In this document: positions 55,868 through 63,682 of the stretch, piece by piece
Numbering within the stretch: the first letter of the stretch is position 1
Layout: each line of letters starts with the position of its first letter
Source: JBAYJY01 sp041664945
Lineage (GTDB): Bacteria > UBP15 > UBA6099
Direction of reading: 5' to 3'
DNA length: 63,682 nt
Assembly (NCBI GenBank): GCA_041664945.1
Contig: JBAYJY010000005.1
Span: 1 to 63,682, forward strand
Notes under the pieces: model-generated
Database searches by the model: none
What the model saw: only the letters and a program-made list of their open reading frames with translations
What the model was told of the DNA's origin: nothing
Translations under genes and position numbers: made by a program

Positions 55868-56848
55868 ATGAAAAAGACAATCGTTATGGCAATGCTCTGC
55901 GCGGCTATAGCCGCGTCTCAAATCGAGGCCGCCGCGCCGAAAGCCGCTAAACCGGCTAAAAAGGCAAACACTTTCACCGTTCTCACCGCGAACATCGGCA
56001 ACATGAGCGTAACGCGCGCCAACTACAACAGGAAATTCAAGGCGCCGTTTTACAACCTCGGCGTCCTGAAAGACAGCCTGAGCAAAATCGGGCCGGACGT
56101 CATTTTCATTCAGGAAATCGACCGCGAGGGACTCGAATCGGAAAAGATTCTCTTTCCCGGCAAATACGACGTCAGATGCGAGGGCGAGCTTTGCATGGGC
56201 GTCAATATGGAAAAATTCGAATACATAGACACATGCGAGAAAGGAAACGGATTCCTGCTGTGTTCCGCACGAATCGTCACCGTGAAACCGATCAAGGAAG
56301 AATGCAAAAAGGTGAAAAACGACTACGTCTGCGTCTCGCAGCGAACACTGCTGAAACAAGAGATCGTCAAGCTCGTCAACGTTCACACTTCAAGCCCGCT
56401 CAACGACAAGGACTTCGCCATTAGGAGAACTCAGATATGCGATTCTCTGGCCCTGATCGCTGAATACGACAGGCAGGGCTACGGCGTGATCATGTCCGGC
56501 GACTTCAATTTCGATCCGGCTCAGGACAGGAGCAGCAGCCTTCTGAAAAAAGGAATAGTCGACGATATGGCCAAGCTGAATGATTGCTGGGCCTCCGCTT
56601 TTTCCGAACAGAAAAAATCAGATCTGAACATGATCAACTCGGACGAACCAACCTGGGAAATCAAGGAACCCGGCGTGCTCGGCATAGGAAAGAAAACGCT
56701 CAGAAAATGCCTCGATCACATTATTTCAAACTTCTCCAGGGATAAATGCTCGATACTTAAGGAAAACAAAAACCGCCTCGATATATCGGCGAAAACGCCA
56801 AACGGATTCATGGACCACAGCGCAGTGCTGTGCTCTCTGAAATACTAA
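55868..56848 (+). CDS. Secreted endonuclease/exonuclease/phosphatase-family protein
   Basis: The 326-residue protein has a signal peptide (residues 1-20, ending EAAA) followed by the EEP fold. The key motifs are all present: TANIGN, FIQEID (metal-binding Glu), NVHTSSP, SGDFNFD (Asp and Asn), LDHIISN and the C-terminal MDHSAVL with catalytic His. Members cut DNA, RNA or phosphoesters (including phospholipases and inositol phosphatases). The substrate here is unknown. The ATG at 55868 follows GAGG with a suitable spacer; the frame is open to 55853. Paired Cys (CEGELC and CKKVKNDYVC) suggest disulfides outside the cytoplasm. Confidence 0.85.
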   Translation: MKKTIVMAMLCAAIAASQIEAAAPKAAKPAKKANTFTVLTANIGNMSVTRANYNRKFKAPFYNLGVLKDSLSKIGPDVIFIQEIDREGLESEKILFPGKYDVRCEGELCMGVNMEKFEYIDTCEKGNGFLLCSARIVTVKPIKEECKKVKNDYVCVSQRTLLKQEIVKLVNVHTSSPLNDKDFAIRRTQICDSLALIAEYDRQGYGVIMSGDFNFDPAQDRSSSLLKKGIVDDMAKLNDCWASAFSEQKKSDLNMINSDEPTWEIKEPGVLGIGKKTLRKCLDHIISNFSRDKCSILKENKNRLDISAKTPNGFMDHSAVLCSLKY

Positions 56849-56887
56849 CCAGCCTCGCGCAATTTGCCGATTATCCCATCTCCGCCA

Positions 56888-59260
56888 TTATGATTTGGTT
56901 TCATTAACGTCTTTGTAGCCGATCAGCCTCAGCCCGTTCGATATGACTATCAGCGAGGCCCCCATGTCGGCGAACACAGCCATCCACAGCGTCGCGACTC
57001 CCGCGACCGCAGCCGCGAGAAACACCGCCTTAATCGCAAGCGCGAGTATTATGTTCTGCCTTATGACAGACACTGACTTGCGGCTGATCCTTATCGCGAA
57101 TGACAGCTTCCTCAGATCGTCGGTCATCAGAACGATGTCCGCCGTTTCAAGCGCGGCGTCCGTTCCGGCGATTCCCATCGCTACGCCCACCGTAGCCGCC
57201 GCAAGCGCCGGCGCGTCGTTCACCCCGTCGCCCACCATCGCCGCCGCCCCGTATTTTTTCAGCAGTTCCCGGACCGCCGCCACTTTGTCCTCAGGCAGCA
57301 AACCGGCCCGGACTTCGTCGACTTTCAGCCGCGCGCCTATCTCGTTCGCCGCCGCCGCCGTGTCTCCTGTCAGCATCACCACCCGCTGAATCCCTTCCTT
57401 TTTCAGCAGCCGCACAGCTTCCGCCCCGCTCTCGCGCCCCGCGTCCTCCAGCGCTATCATGCCAAGCGCCTCCCTCTCGTCGCCGACCAGCGCCGCCGTC
57501 CGGCCAGCCCCTTCCATCGCGTTCAGCCGCTCGTCAAATGCGTCCGTCCGCAACCCTTTTTCTTGAAACAGTCGCCGGTTGCCGACATAGTATGTCGCGC
57601 CGCCGACATTCCCTTTCGCGCCCATTCCCGTGAAAGACTCAAAATCGTCGACGCCCGGAAACGACACCCCATTCTCTTTCGCTTTTTCCACTATCGCTTT
57701 CGCTATATGATGTTCGGACCGCGACTCTATCGCCGCGGCGACACTCAATATTTCCGCCTCGCTTTTCCCTCTCGCGGCCGCGATTTCCACAACTTTCGGA
57801 ACTCCGGCTGTAAGCGTTCCGGTCTTGTCGAACGCGACGGCTCTAATGCCGCCCATCGCTTCAAGATATGCGCCGCCCTTGATCAACGCGCCGCCCTTCG
57901 CCGCCGCCGACAACGCGCTCACCACCGCCACAGGCGTCGAGATCACCAGCGCGCACGGACACGCTATCACCAACAGCGTGAGCGCCCTGTAAAACCACCC
58001 TCCGAACGGCTGCCCGAACGCAAGCGGCGGAACCGCCGCCACGAGCGCCGCGAGCGCGATCACCGCCGGCGTGTAATATCTCGCAAATTTATCCACGAAC
58101 CGCTGCGTCGGCGCCTTCTGCGCCTGCGCATCCTGTATCATGTGTATGATCTTCGCAAGCGTTGTGTCCGCGGACAGCTTCGTAACCCGAACCTCCACCG
58201 CTCCCTGCTCGTTGAGCGTTCCGGCGAAAACCTCGTCGCCGGCCGCCTTATATACCCGGCGCGATTCTCCCGTGATCGGCGCCTGATTCACATAGGCGCC
58301 CCCTTTCACAACCTCTCCGTCCAGCGGAAATTTCTCTCCCGGCTTAATGACTATCATTTCACCAACCCGGATGTCGCCTACATCCACATCCTCCTCAACC
58401 CCTCCTCGTATCGCCGTCGCCTTGTTCGGCGCGACCTGAATCAGCGCGCCGACCGCCCGCCTCGCCCGCTCCATGCTGTAATTCTCGAGCAGGTTTGCCA
58501 CCGCGAACAGAAATACAACCATCGCTCCCTCGCTCCACTGCCCTATCGCCGCCGCCCCGGCCGCCGCTATCATCATCAGCGAGTTCATGTCCAAACTCAG
58601 ATTCCTGAGCGCCATAATCCCTTTCCTCGCCGTATGCCAACCCCCGGAAATCATTGCCGTCAGATACAAAACATATGTCATCGCGTCGGCCTGTTTGTGC
58701 TCATAACTGTGAATGTAGGCGATGATAACGAACAATCCGGAAACCGCTGTGAGAATCGCCTGCCCGCGCTTTTCCCAAAACGTCGTTTTCGCCGGCGCAT
58801 GCCCCGCGGCGGTCAACGCCCTCGCCTTGTATCCTACGCTCGCTATCGCGCCGATTATTTCTTCCACCGCGCACGTATGCTCCACCGTCATATCGCCCGC
58901 CACGAGGTTGAACCCGACAACCGAAACGCACTTCAGGCTCTTCAACTTTTTCTCTATCACAGTCGATTCCTCGGAACAGTCCATTCCGTCAACATGCAAT
59001 ACCGTTGTTTTCGCTCCGCCGCCGTTGCGAACCTGAAAACCCGCCTGCGCTATTTTTCTGGCGATGTCGCCCGCGGCCGCCCCTCCGCGCTTCGGCGTGA
59101 CCTTTACCGTCTCATTCATGAAATCCACTCTGGCTTCTTCAACGCCTTCCATCTGGCGCAAAGCGTTTTCCAAATTCGAGGCGCAACTCGGGCAGTCCAT
59201 CCCGCCCACCGCAAACTCGATCTTTCCGTCATCTGTTTCGATTCCCGAATTCTTTTTCAC
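56888..59260 (-). CDS. zntA: Heavy-metal P1B-type ATPase (Zn/Cd/Pb exporter, ZntA/CadA-like)
   Basis: The 790-residue inner-membrane exporter has two N-terminal heavy-metal domains: the first with the canonical MDCPSC pair (about residue 20) and the second with MDCSEE, where the second Cys is Glu, as in a number of Zn/Cd exporters. It then has eight helices, the CPC metal motif (IACPCALVIS), the phosphorylation motif DKTGTLTAG, TGDTAAAAN and GDGVNDAPAL. Specificity for Zn/Cd/Pb rather than Cu comes from family context and from the ArsR/SmtB regulator next door. GTG start at 59260 follows GGGGTGAT. Confidence 0.92.
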   Translation of the reverse strand: MKKNSGIETDDGKIEFAVGGMDCPSCASNLENALRQMEGVEEARVDFMNETVKVTPKRGGAAAGDIARKIAQAGFQVRNGGGAKTTVLHVDGMDCSEESTVIEKKLKSLKCVSVVGFNLVAGDMTVEHTCAVEEIIGAIASVGYKARALTAAGHAPAKTTFWEKRGQAILTAVSGLFVIIAYIHSYEHKQADAMTYVLYLTAMISGGWHTARKGIMALRNLSLDMNSLMMIAAAGAAAIGQWSEGAMVVFLFAVANLLENYSMERARRAVGALIQVAPNKATAIRGGVEEDVDVGDIRVGEMIVIKPGEKFPLDGEVVKGGAYVNQAPITGESRRVYKAAGDEVFAGTLNEQGAVEVRVTKLSADTTLAKIIHMIQDAQAQKAPTQRFVDKFARYYTPAVIALAALVAAVPPLAFGQPFGGWFYRALTLLVIACPCALVISTPVAVVSALSAAAKGGALIKGGAYLEAMGGIRAVAFDKTGTLTAGVPKVVEIAAARGKSEAEILSVAAAIESRSEHHIAKAIVEKAKENGVSFPGVDDFESFTGMGAKGNVGGATYYVGNRRLFQEKGLRTDAFDERLNAMEGAGRTAALVGDEREALGMIALEDAGRESGAEAVRLLKKEGIQRVVMLTGDTAAAANEIGARLKVDEVRAGLLPEDKVAAVRELLKKYGAAAMVGDGVNDAPALAAATVGVAMGIAGTDAALETADIVLMTDDLRKLSFAIRISRKSVSVIRQNIILALAIKAVFLAAAVAGVATLWMAVFADMGASLIVISNGLRLIGYKDVNETKS

Positions 59261-59289
59261 AATATCACCCCGTCAGACGAAACTATGGT

Positions 59290-59303
59290 TGAACATATAT
59301 TCA
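59290..59303 (-). promoter_or_regulatory. SmtB/ArsR-type operator upstream of the P-type ATPase gene
   Basis: The 14-base imperfect palindrome TGAACATATATTCA lies 30 bases before the zntA start and 19 bases after the arsR stop. It agrees with the operator at 59699 in 12 of 14 bases (TGAACA-N2-TATTCA). It fits the 12-2-12 type used by Zn/Cd-sensing ArsR proteins. Confidence 0.75.
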
Positions 59304-59321
59304 TATTTACGTTTAAAAAAT

Positions 59322-59681
59322 TTATTCCTCCGCGTGGTCCAATCCCTGCTTGAACAGGCTCCTGATATGATCGTCCGCAAGCGAGTAGTAAACGATCCGG
59401 CCTTCTTTTCTGTACTTCACTAACCGCGTGTTCCTGAGAATCCGCAACTGGTGCGAAATCGCCGATTCGCTCATTTGCAGAAGATTGGAGATGTCGCAAA
59501 CGCAAAGCTCCGCCGTCAGCAGCGCATAAAGAATTTTAACCCGCGTCGGATCTCCGAGCACCTTGAAGGTTTCGGCCAGCAACGCTATCGTCTCTTCCGG
59601 CTTCATCCGGCTTCTCACCCTGTCCACCGCTTCTTTGTGAACGAACTGAACCGTGCATGTATCTTTAGTTTTCGCCGCCAT
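59322..59681 (-). CDS. ArsR/SmtB-family metal-responsive repressor
   Basis: The 119-residue winged-helix repressor binds DNA when metal-free and releases it on binding Zn, Cd or Pb. The DNA-recognition block is MSESAISHQLRILRNTRLV, preceded by LCVCDISNLL (the Cys pair characteristic of CadC-like sensors). The C-terminal DHIRSLFKQGLDHAEE has His and Asp residues at the place of the alpha-5 metal site. An N-terminal Cys at about residue 9 may also be a ligand. ATG 59681 follows GGAGG; the frame is open to 59705. It precedes zntA and both carry the same operator, so autoregulation and control of zntA are likely. Confidence 0.92.
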   Translation of the reverse strand: MAAKTKDTCTVQFVHKEAVDRVRSRMKPEETIALLAETFKVLGDPTRVKILYALLTAELCVCDISNLLQMSESAISHQLRILRNTRLVKYRKEGRIVYYSLADDHIRSLFKQGLDHAEE

Positions 59682-59698
59682 GCGTCCTCCATCATATA

Positions 59699-59712
59699 TG
59701 AACAACTATTCA
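59699..59712 (-). promoter_or_regulatory. SmtB/ArsR-type operator upstream of the repressor gene
   Basis: TGAACAACTATTCA lies directly next to the -10 box of the repressor promoter (59713-59718), so a bound repressor would block transcription start. It matches the operator at 59290 at both half-sites. Confidence 0.8.
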
Positions 59713-59741
59713 ATTATAATGTCCCCTCTTCTGTTCGTCAA
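59713..59741 (-). promoter_or_regulatory. Predicted promoter of the ArsR-family repressor gene
   Basis: On the minus strand the -35 is TTGACG (59741-59736), the spacer is 17 bp and the -10 is TATAAT (59718-59713). This is the best promoter match in the window. The operator follows immediately. Confidence 0.75.
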
Positions 59742-59774
59742 TATTTGTTATTGTCCGAATGGCCGGTCATACGA

Positions 59775-59807
59775 AAACAGCCGCGACAGTTTCGCCGCGG
59801 CTGTTTT
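59775..59807 (-). terminator. Terminator downstream of the DCCP-family gene
   Basis: AAAACAGCCGCG (59775-59786) and CGCGGCTGTTTT (59796-59807) form a perfect 12-base stem with a nine-base loop, with T-runs outside it in both orientations, so it could stop transcription from either direction. It lies 29 bp after the DCCP-type gene and insulates the repressor gene. Confidence 0.8.
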
Positions 59808-59836
59808 TGATTAGTTGCAAGACGCTGATAACGCGC

Positions 59837-61108
59837 CTATTTCAACATTTCCATGAACGACTGGAGGCGGGTTTTGAGCTGTTCGCCGTCGTTGGCCGAG
59901 AAGTCAGATTCGAGCGACAGGACCGGAATGCCTTCCTTTTTAAGCGCCTTTTCCGCCTTAACCGCTTCAGCCGCATACGTCTGGCAGAACGAAAGGTTAT
60001 AGTGAACGACGCCGTCGGCCTTGGTTTCCTTAGCCATGGCGACAATATCGTCGATGCGTTCGCTGTTGGGAGTAAAACATGCGCAGTGAGTTCCGAGGAG
60101 TCGGTCCGCAATCGCGGCGATCTGGCCGTCGAGCGTTCCGTCGCTCTCTGGTGTAGTCGTTGAATAATAGCGGCTGCCGACGCAGGATTCCTCGCCGACG
60201 AACACGGCGCCCAGCGACTCGGCGATCGAGAACAGCTTCCAGTCCGGGAGCGGGAGCGGCGTTCCGGTGTAAAGAAGCCGCGGGGCGGATTCGGAGAAAA
60301 CGCCATCATTTTTCGCAACGCGCGCTTCAAGTTCGGCGGCCAGTTCGTTAACCTTGCCGGTGAAGCGGTCTATGTCGTCATAGAAAGCGATCTGCGACAC
60401 AAGCAGCGCATCGAGCCCGGAGATCGGCGCCGGGGCCGAGGAGCGGACCTTGTTCAGCCTCCGGATGGCGGCCTTCTTCGCTTCGAGCTTCCCGGTCGCC
60501 GCGGCGAGCGAAGCCGCGTCCAGCTTTTTCCCGGTTTCCGCTTCGAGCTTAACCGCAAGTTCTTTGAGCTCGCCGATGAACATATCGCGGCCCGCCGGCG
60601 TCTTCTTCTGCGGAACGTCCATCACATACGTCGGATGATATTCGCCGAGAACCTCGTACATCTTCTTCTTGCCGTCGCAGGTGTTTTCGCCGATCAGCAA
60701 GTCAGACGACTGGATATAGGGGCATGTCCTGTTCATTTTGAAACCGAGCGACGCCCGGACGAGCGGGCATGTTTTCGCCGGAATCAGGCCGTCGCTGTCC
60801 GGAACCGCGAAATCGGCGCCCGCGCAAAGGCCGACCTGAATCCCGCCGAGCGCCATCACGATATCCTCGGGCGCGAACACGCAGAACGCGCCGATAACCT
60901 TGCCGCCCTTGTCCCTATGCTCCTGCAGTTCCTGAATGCGAAGCCCGTGCGCCTCGCTAACCACGAAATCGAAATACTGCATCCCCTCCGGCCTGCCCTT
61001 CTGCGCAACGTAAATCTGCGTGTACGCCTGCCCTAAAACCCCGAGCAGTTCGTCGTGCCTCGCGAGGTCCATGCCGAGGTTGGTCCACATCTGTCTGTAA
61101 TCAGCCAT
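59837..61108 (-). CDS. 2-hydroxyacyl-CoA dehydratase/double-cubane-cluster reductase family protein
   Basis: The 423-residue cytoplasmic protein belongs to the HgdB/BcrB-like iron-sulfur family. Conserved Cys-containing blocks are KTCPLVRASLGF, GENTCDGKKKMYE, GEESCVGSRYYS, GTHCACFTPNSERI and LSFCQTYAAEA. The single-subunit length and these blocks fit the double-cubane-cluster anaerobic reductase (YjiM-like) group, which is reduced by an ATP-hydrolysing activator. No such activator (BadF/HgdC-type) is adjacent. The start follows GGGAGAA. The substrate is unknown; relatives reduce small unsaturated molecules or dehydrate 2-hydroxyacyl-CoA. Confidence 0.85.
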   Translation of the reverse strand: MADYRQMWTNLGMDLARHDELLGVLGQAYTQIYVAQKGRPEGMQYFDFVVSEAHGLRIQELQEHRDKGGKVIGAFCVFAPEDIVMALGGIQVGLCAGADFAVPDSDGLIPAKTCPLVRASLGFKMNRTCPYIQSSDLLIGENTCDGKKKMYEVLGEYHPTYVMDVPQKKTPAGRDMFIGELKELAVKLEAETGKKLDAASLAAATGKLEAKKAAIRRLNKVRSSAPAPISGLDALLVSQIAFYDDIDRFTGKVNELAAELEARVAKNDGVFSESAPRLLYTGTPLPLPDWKLFSIAESLGAVFVGEESCVGSRYYSTTTPESDGTLDGQIAAIADRLLGTHCACFTPNSERIDDIVAMAKETKADGVVHYNLSFCQTYAAEAVKAEKALKKEGIPVLSLESDFSANDGEQLKTRLQSFMEMLK

Positions 61109-61473
61109 CTTTTACTTTCTCCCTTTTTTTCATTTTTTTATATCCGTTTTAAAAATGCAAAACCATTACAACGCCGTTTACGCTCAAAACATGAAATGCG
61201 CTTATTGCGGATTGCTGATTATTCGCCGACTGTTGGATGGATTCGAGTTAGAATGCGCTCGAGGAGAAGAGAATACAGCCGGCTGCCTCGGCAACCGCTT
61301 TAACGAAACCGCCCTCGCGATACAAAACCTGCATCGCATCAAGCGGCGTTCACGTTTTGCGGCGTATGATGACCATATTCTCACCCCCTCGCATAAAAGA
61401 AAAAACCCGTAATGTTCGGGTGACAGATTATAGCGCGGCGACGCTCCCGTAGGCAAGGCCGCGCGGCGCTTGC
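61109..61473. other. 365 bp intergenic region
   Basis: It holds a minus-strand terminator at 61398-61421 and the hairpin at 61449-61477. A plus-strand frame of 85 codons starts at 61155, with two Cys pairs near the start, but it has no good ribosome binding site or homology that I recognise. I do not call it a gene. Confidence 0.4.
61398..61421 (-). terminator. Rho-independent terminator of the secreted glycosidase-like gene
   Basis: On the minus strand ACCCG pairs with CGGGT around a seven-base loop and is followed by TTTTTTC. It lies 53 bp after the gene stop. In front of it, the longer hairpin GTAGGCAAG...CTTGCCTAC (61449-61477), whose arm overlaps the stop codon, may assist. Confidence 0.65.
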
Positions 61474-63018
61474 CTACCGGTTAATTTGCATGGAATCCTG
61501 ATCGCGCTCCGGCACGGTAAATGTGTTGTTTCCGGCAATTACCTTTTTAGTGAATTGGCCCTGCGGCATGTCGACAACCAGCTCAAACGGGCTGTCGGAT
61601 TTTATCGTAATTGTCGCCGGGTCCGTGTTTGCCGCCCTGGGTTCGGCGATGAGCGTCACGCTCTTGTTGTCGCCGAAGTGGAAGTTCTTCATTCCGTGGC
61701 GGTCGGTTCGGCGGATGCGCCAGGTGAGCCGGTCGGCGGGCGCGTCCGCCCGGAGCCCTATAATGTTTTCGATCAGCATCGCGATCGGGCCGACTCCGCT
61801 CCAGCCGACAAAGTTGCCCGCCGAGGCGTTCCCGCGCGAGGCGTACTCCGGCGCGTAGTTTTCCCATATCGTGCCGGTCACCCTCAGAACATCGGACATA
61901 TTCTTCAGGTGCAGTTCCACCGCCTCCGCCGCAAAATCGTCGTATCCATAGTTCAGAAGCCCGCGTATTATCATGTACTCCGTCGGCGCCCACACGCTGC
62001 CTTTCCAGTAGCCGCCCCCGCGATCGTACAAAATATTGTCCCGCGATGCGGTCGGAAACGGATGCGGCCTCCAGAACTCCTTCTTGTTCATCAGATGCCG
62101 CTCCACAAGCAGTTTCGTCCGGTCCGCCGGCGCTATGTTCGCCAGCATCGGCCAGAACGACGCCACGGTTTTAACCCGCGTCAGCATTCCTCTGGCGTTC
62201 AGGTCGAAATACATATCCAGGCGCTTGTCCCAGAATTTTTCGTTCACCAGCCGGTTCAGTTCGTCGTAGTCTTTTTGAAAAGCCGCCGCATCGGCGTCGA
62301 GCCCGGCCACCTTCGCGATCCTGGCAAGGTACATCGCGTTCAGCGCCTGCTGCGCCGTCAGGTCAACCCAACTGTAGCCGTATGACACCCCAGAATCGTC
62401 GCCGTCCGGATATGTGCGCGGCGAATTGTCCATCCCGCTCGCGAGGTTCGTCGTCCAGTAAAGCCCGGACGGCAGCCGCCTGTTTTTTTGAATCCATGTG
62501 TAATGCTTCTTCAGGTACGGGAACACCTGCTTTAGCCGCCCGGCGTCGCCGTTGATCATATAGTTTTCCCATTCGACCCACGAATAGAGCGGCGGGTTGA
62601 TCGAGTTATTGTGCGTCGGACCCCAGTAATCCGTCCCGTCCGTCTCTCGTATCTCGCGGTCGATGAACCCGTCGGCGTGCTGTTTCGCGTAGAAATTGTC
62701 GAACGATTTCACGCCCGGCACGACATCCTGCGCGTAACGGCCGAACATCACCATGAAACACGTGTCCCACTGGAAAATGTTGTCGCTGAATCCCTCGTCC
62801 ATGTAATCGCTCACGAATCCGCTGCCCGGACGCGGCTTACGCGTCTTCGTCAGCGCGATCTCCCACGCCTTCCAGTACAGCTCGACGAGTCGCGGCGATT
62901 TTTCCAGCACAGGCTCCGGGATGCGCACGTCTACAGGCTTAACCGCCGCCTTCGCCGCCGAAGAACCGATGACTATCGCCGCAACAGACATAATCAGAAT
63001 TAATTGTTTTGTTTTCAT
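61474..63018 (-). CDS. Secreted alpha/alpha-barrel glycosidase-like protein (trehalase/GH63-like)
   Basis: The 514-residue exported protein has a signal peptide (about residues 1-24, ending AAKA). Its core is a six-hairpin alpha/alpha barrel rich in Trp and acidic residues: DNIFQWDTCFMVMFGRYA, DYWGPTHNNSINPPLYSWVEW, the NSPRTYPDGDD block, RGGGYWKGSVWAPTEYMII and the WENYAPEYAS segment near the end. These are features of trehalase and GH63-type glycosidases. A substrate cannot be named. TATAAT lies at 63030-63025, just before the ATG, so the mRNA is probably leaderless; no ribosome binding site is seen. Confidence 0.78.
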   Translation of the reverse strand: MKTKQLILIMSVAAIVIGSSAAKAAVKPVDVRIPEPVLEKSPRLVELYWKAWEIALTKTRKPRPGSGFVSDYMDEGFSDNIFQWDTCFMVMFGRYAQDVVPGVKSFDNFYAKQHADGFIDREIRETDGTDYWGPTHNNSINPPLYSWVEWENYMINGDAGRLKQVFPYLKKHYTWIQKNRRLPSGLYWTTNLASGMDNSPRTYPDGDDSGVSYGYSWVDLTAQQALNAMYLARIAKVAGLDADAAAFQKDYDELNRLVNEKFWDKRLDMYFDLNARGMLTRVKTVASFWPMLANIAPADRTKLLVERHLMNKKEFWRPHPFPTASRDNILYDRGGGYWKGSVWAPTEYMIIRGLLNYGYDDFAAEAVELHLKNMSDVLRVTGTIWENYAPEYASRGNASAGNFVGWSGVGPIAMLIENIIGLRADAPADRLTWRIRRTDRHGMKNFHFGDNKSVTLIAEPRAANTDPATITIKSDSPFELVVDMPQGQFTKKVIAGNNTFTVPERDQDSMQINR

Positions 63019-63024
63019 GCGTTG

Positions 63025-63052
63025 ATTATATTCGTTTTGCGACGCCGCACAA
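63025..63052 (-). promoter_or_regulatory. Predicted promoter of the glycosidase-like gene, leaderless type
   Basis: TTGTGC (63052-63047) and TATAAT (63030-63025) are 16 bp apart on the minus strand. The -10 box ends six bases before the ATG at 63018, so transcription is expected to start at or near the first base of the start codon. Confidence 0.5.
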
Positions 63053-63174
63053 CTTCCATTTAAATGTTCGTTTCCATTTTATTATGTTATTATGTGTATT
63101 CGGATCGCTTTGTTTTTCATATGGCAAGTCCGTGTAATGCAGTCTGTAAAAATTAAAATCAGGATGGAGAAACT

Positions 63175-63682
63175 ATGAAAGAAACAACCAATATACTCGA
63201 AATGGACAAACTCAGCCCGGCGCAGTTTCGTAACCTCGACCGGAGCCGGACCCTCGTAGTGATTCCGTTCGCGCCGATCGAGTTTCACGGCGACCACCTG
63301 CCGCTCGGCACTGACATCATTTTCGCGCGCGACGCCTTCCGGTTCGTCGGCAAACGATTTACCGCCGCGAATCCGGACTGGACATTCCTCTTTTTGCCGG
63401 TGATTCCGCTCGGCGCCGACACCGTGCCGCACGGCGGCTCGCTCTGGGTGGATAAAACGATAATCCGGGATGTCGCCGAACAGATGGTCGAGAAACTGAT
63501 CGGATACGGGTTCAGATACATATCGCTGTTCACCGGCCACGGCGGCTACGGCCAGGTGGTCGCTCTCGAAGAAGTGTCCCGAAAAATGAGAGCGAAGCAT
63601 AAGAAAAAAAACGTCATGGTGTTCGCGCCGCTGACTTACCTGCTTCAGCGCACCGCTTCAAAGGAATTTCAGGATTTGCTTA
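63175..63682 (+). CDS. Creatininase-family amidohydrolase (5' part, cut by the window end)
   Basis: The 169 codons in the window match the creatininase (creatinine amidohydrolase) family of metal-dependent hydrolases. IPFAPIEFHGDHLPLGTD contains the metal-binding Glu, His and Asp, and TGHGGYGQ carries the next metal ligand pattern. The ATG at 63175 follows GGATGGAGAA. Related enzymes act on creatinine or on formamides of cofactor pathways (such as ArfB and MftE), so the substrate remains open. The gene continues beyond 63682. Confidence 0.85.
   Translation, partial: MKETTNILEMDKLSPAQFRNLDRSRTLVVIPFAPIEFHGDHLPLGTDIIFARDAFRFVGKRFTAANPDWTFLFLPVIPLGADTVPHGGSLWVDKTIIRDVAEQMVEKLIGYGFRYISLFTGHGGYGQVVALEEVSRKMRAKHKKKNVMVFAPLTYLLQRTASKEFQDLL

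Noticed and set aside
57563..59353. 596-codon plus-strand frame opposite the P-type ATPase
   Set aside because: Antisense shadow; composition is Arg/His-rich and no domain is seen.
61155..61412. 85-codon plus-strand frame with Cys pairs
   Set aside because: Weak start, no ribosome binding site, and no recognisable family; kept only as a note in the intergenic entry.

Overview
The window is about 63.7 kb of GC-rich bacterial DNA. It contains 43 protein genes that I can support (one cut by the right edge), one decayed gene, one very short candidate gene, and several promoters, operators, terminators and repeats. No rRNA, tRNA, CRISPR array, phage or insertion sequence with a transposase was seen. 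The gene content points to an anaerobic, diderm (outer-membrane) bacterium with heavy investment in signal transduction. It has a selenocysteine-containing formate dehydrogenase, a double-cubane-cluster type reductase, a very large secreted protein with a beta-barrel-like C-terminus ending in Phe, sigma-54 regulation and a complete chemosensory array. I cannot assign a phylum; an uncultured lineage is plausible.

Layout. (1) 1-4.6 kb: cobalt/nickel-type ECF transporter genes cbiQ and cbiO (CbiO has a very His-rich tail), a ribokinase-family kinase, and two small zinc-ribbon proteins. (2) 4.6-25.2 kb: a long minus-strand run. It holds an NtrC-type regulator, M48 peptidase, SAM hydroxide adenosyltransferase, CutA, a GAF-GGDEF cyclase, a scyllo-inosose dehydrogenase-like enzyme, two TPR proteins, a UbiA prenyltransferase, a PilZ-receiver protein, a 1636-residue barrel-like protein, rsmI and a UbiB/AarF kinase. 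(3) 25.4-28.1 kb: a secreted protein of unknown function and a decayed hybrid kinase. (4) 28.1-45.7 kb: the signalling block. In transcription order it encodes an HTH-receiver protein, CheW, CheR-TPR, CheW, an MCP, CheA-receiver, CheB, a receiver-PAS-GAF-PAS-kinase-receiver hybrid, a membrane multi-PAS hybrid kinase, a free-standing B12-binding protein with the Wx9EH motif of cobalamin photoreceptors, a small helical protein, and a PAS-like protein with a Cys-rich tail. (5) 46-50.1 kb: MaoC hydratase, Gfo/Idh/MocA oxidoreductase, and a polytopic glycosyltransferase-like protein. (6) 50.3-55.8 kb: fdhA (in-frame UGA with a SECIS-like hairpin), fdhB and fdhE. (7) 55.9-63.7 kb: a secreted EEP-family hydrolase, a metal P-type ATPase with its ArsR/SmtB repressor and two matching operators, a 2-hydroxyacyl-CoA dehydratase/DCCP-family reductase, a secreted glycosidase-like protein, and the start of a creatininase.

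The most unusual part is the signalling block. Its gene content closely matches a Wsp-type (alternative cellular function) chemosensory system, including two CheWs, a TPR-bearing CheR and a CheA with its own receiver. In place of the expected WspR diguanylate cyclase there is a receiver-headed hybrid histidine kinase. It is followed, with short gaps, by a second hybrid kinase and the candidate light- or B12-sensing protein. I infer an integrated chemosensory/phosphorelay/cobalamin circuit. The order, spacing and domains are visible in the sequence; the functional link is inference.
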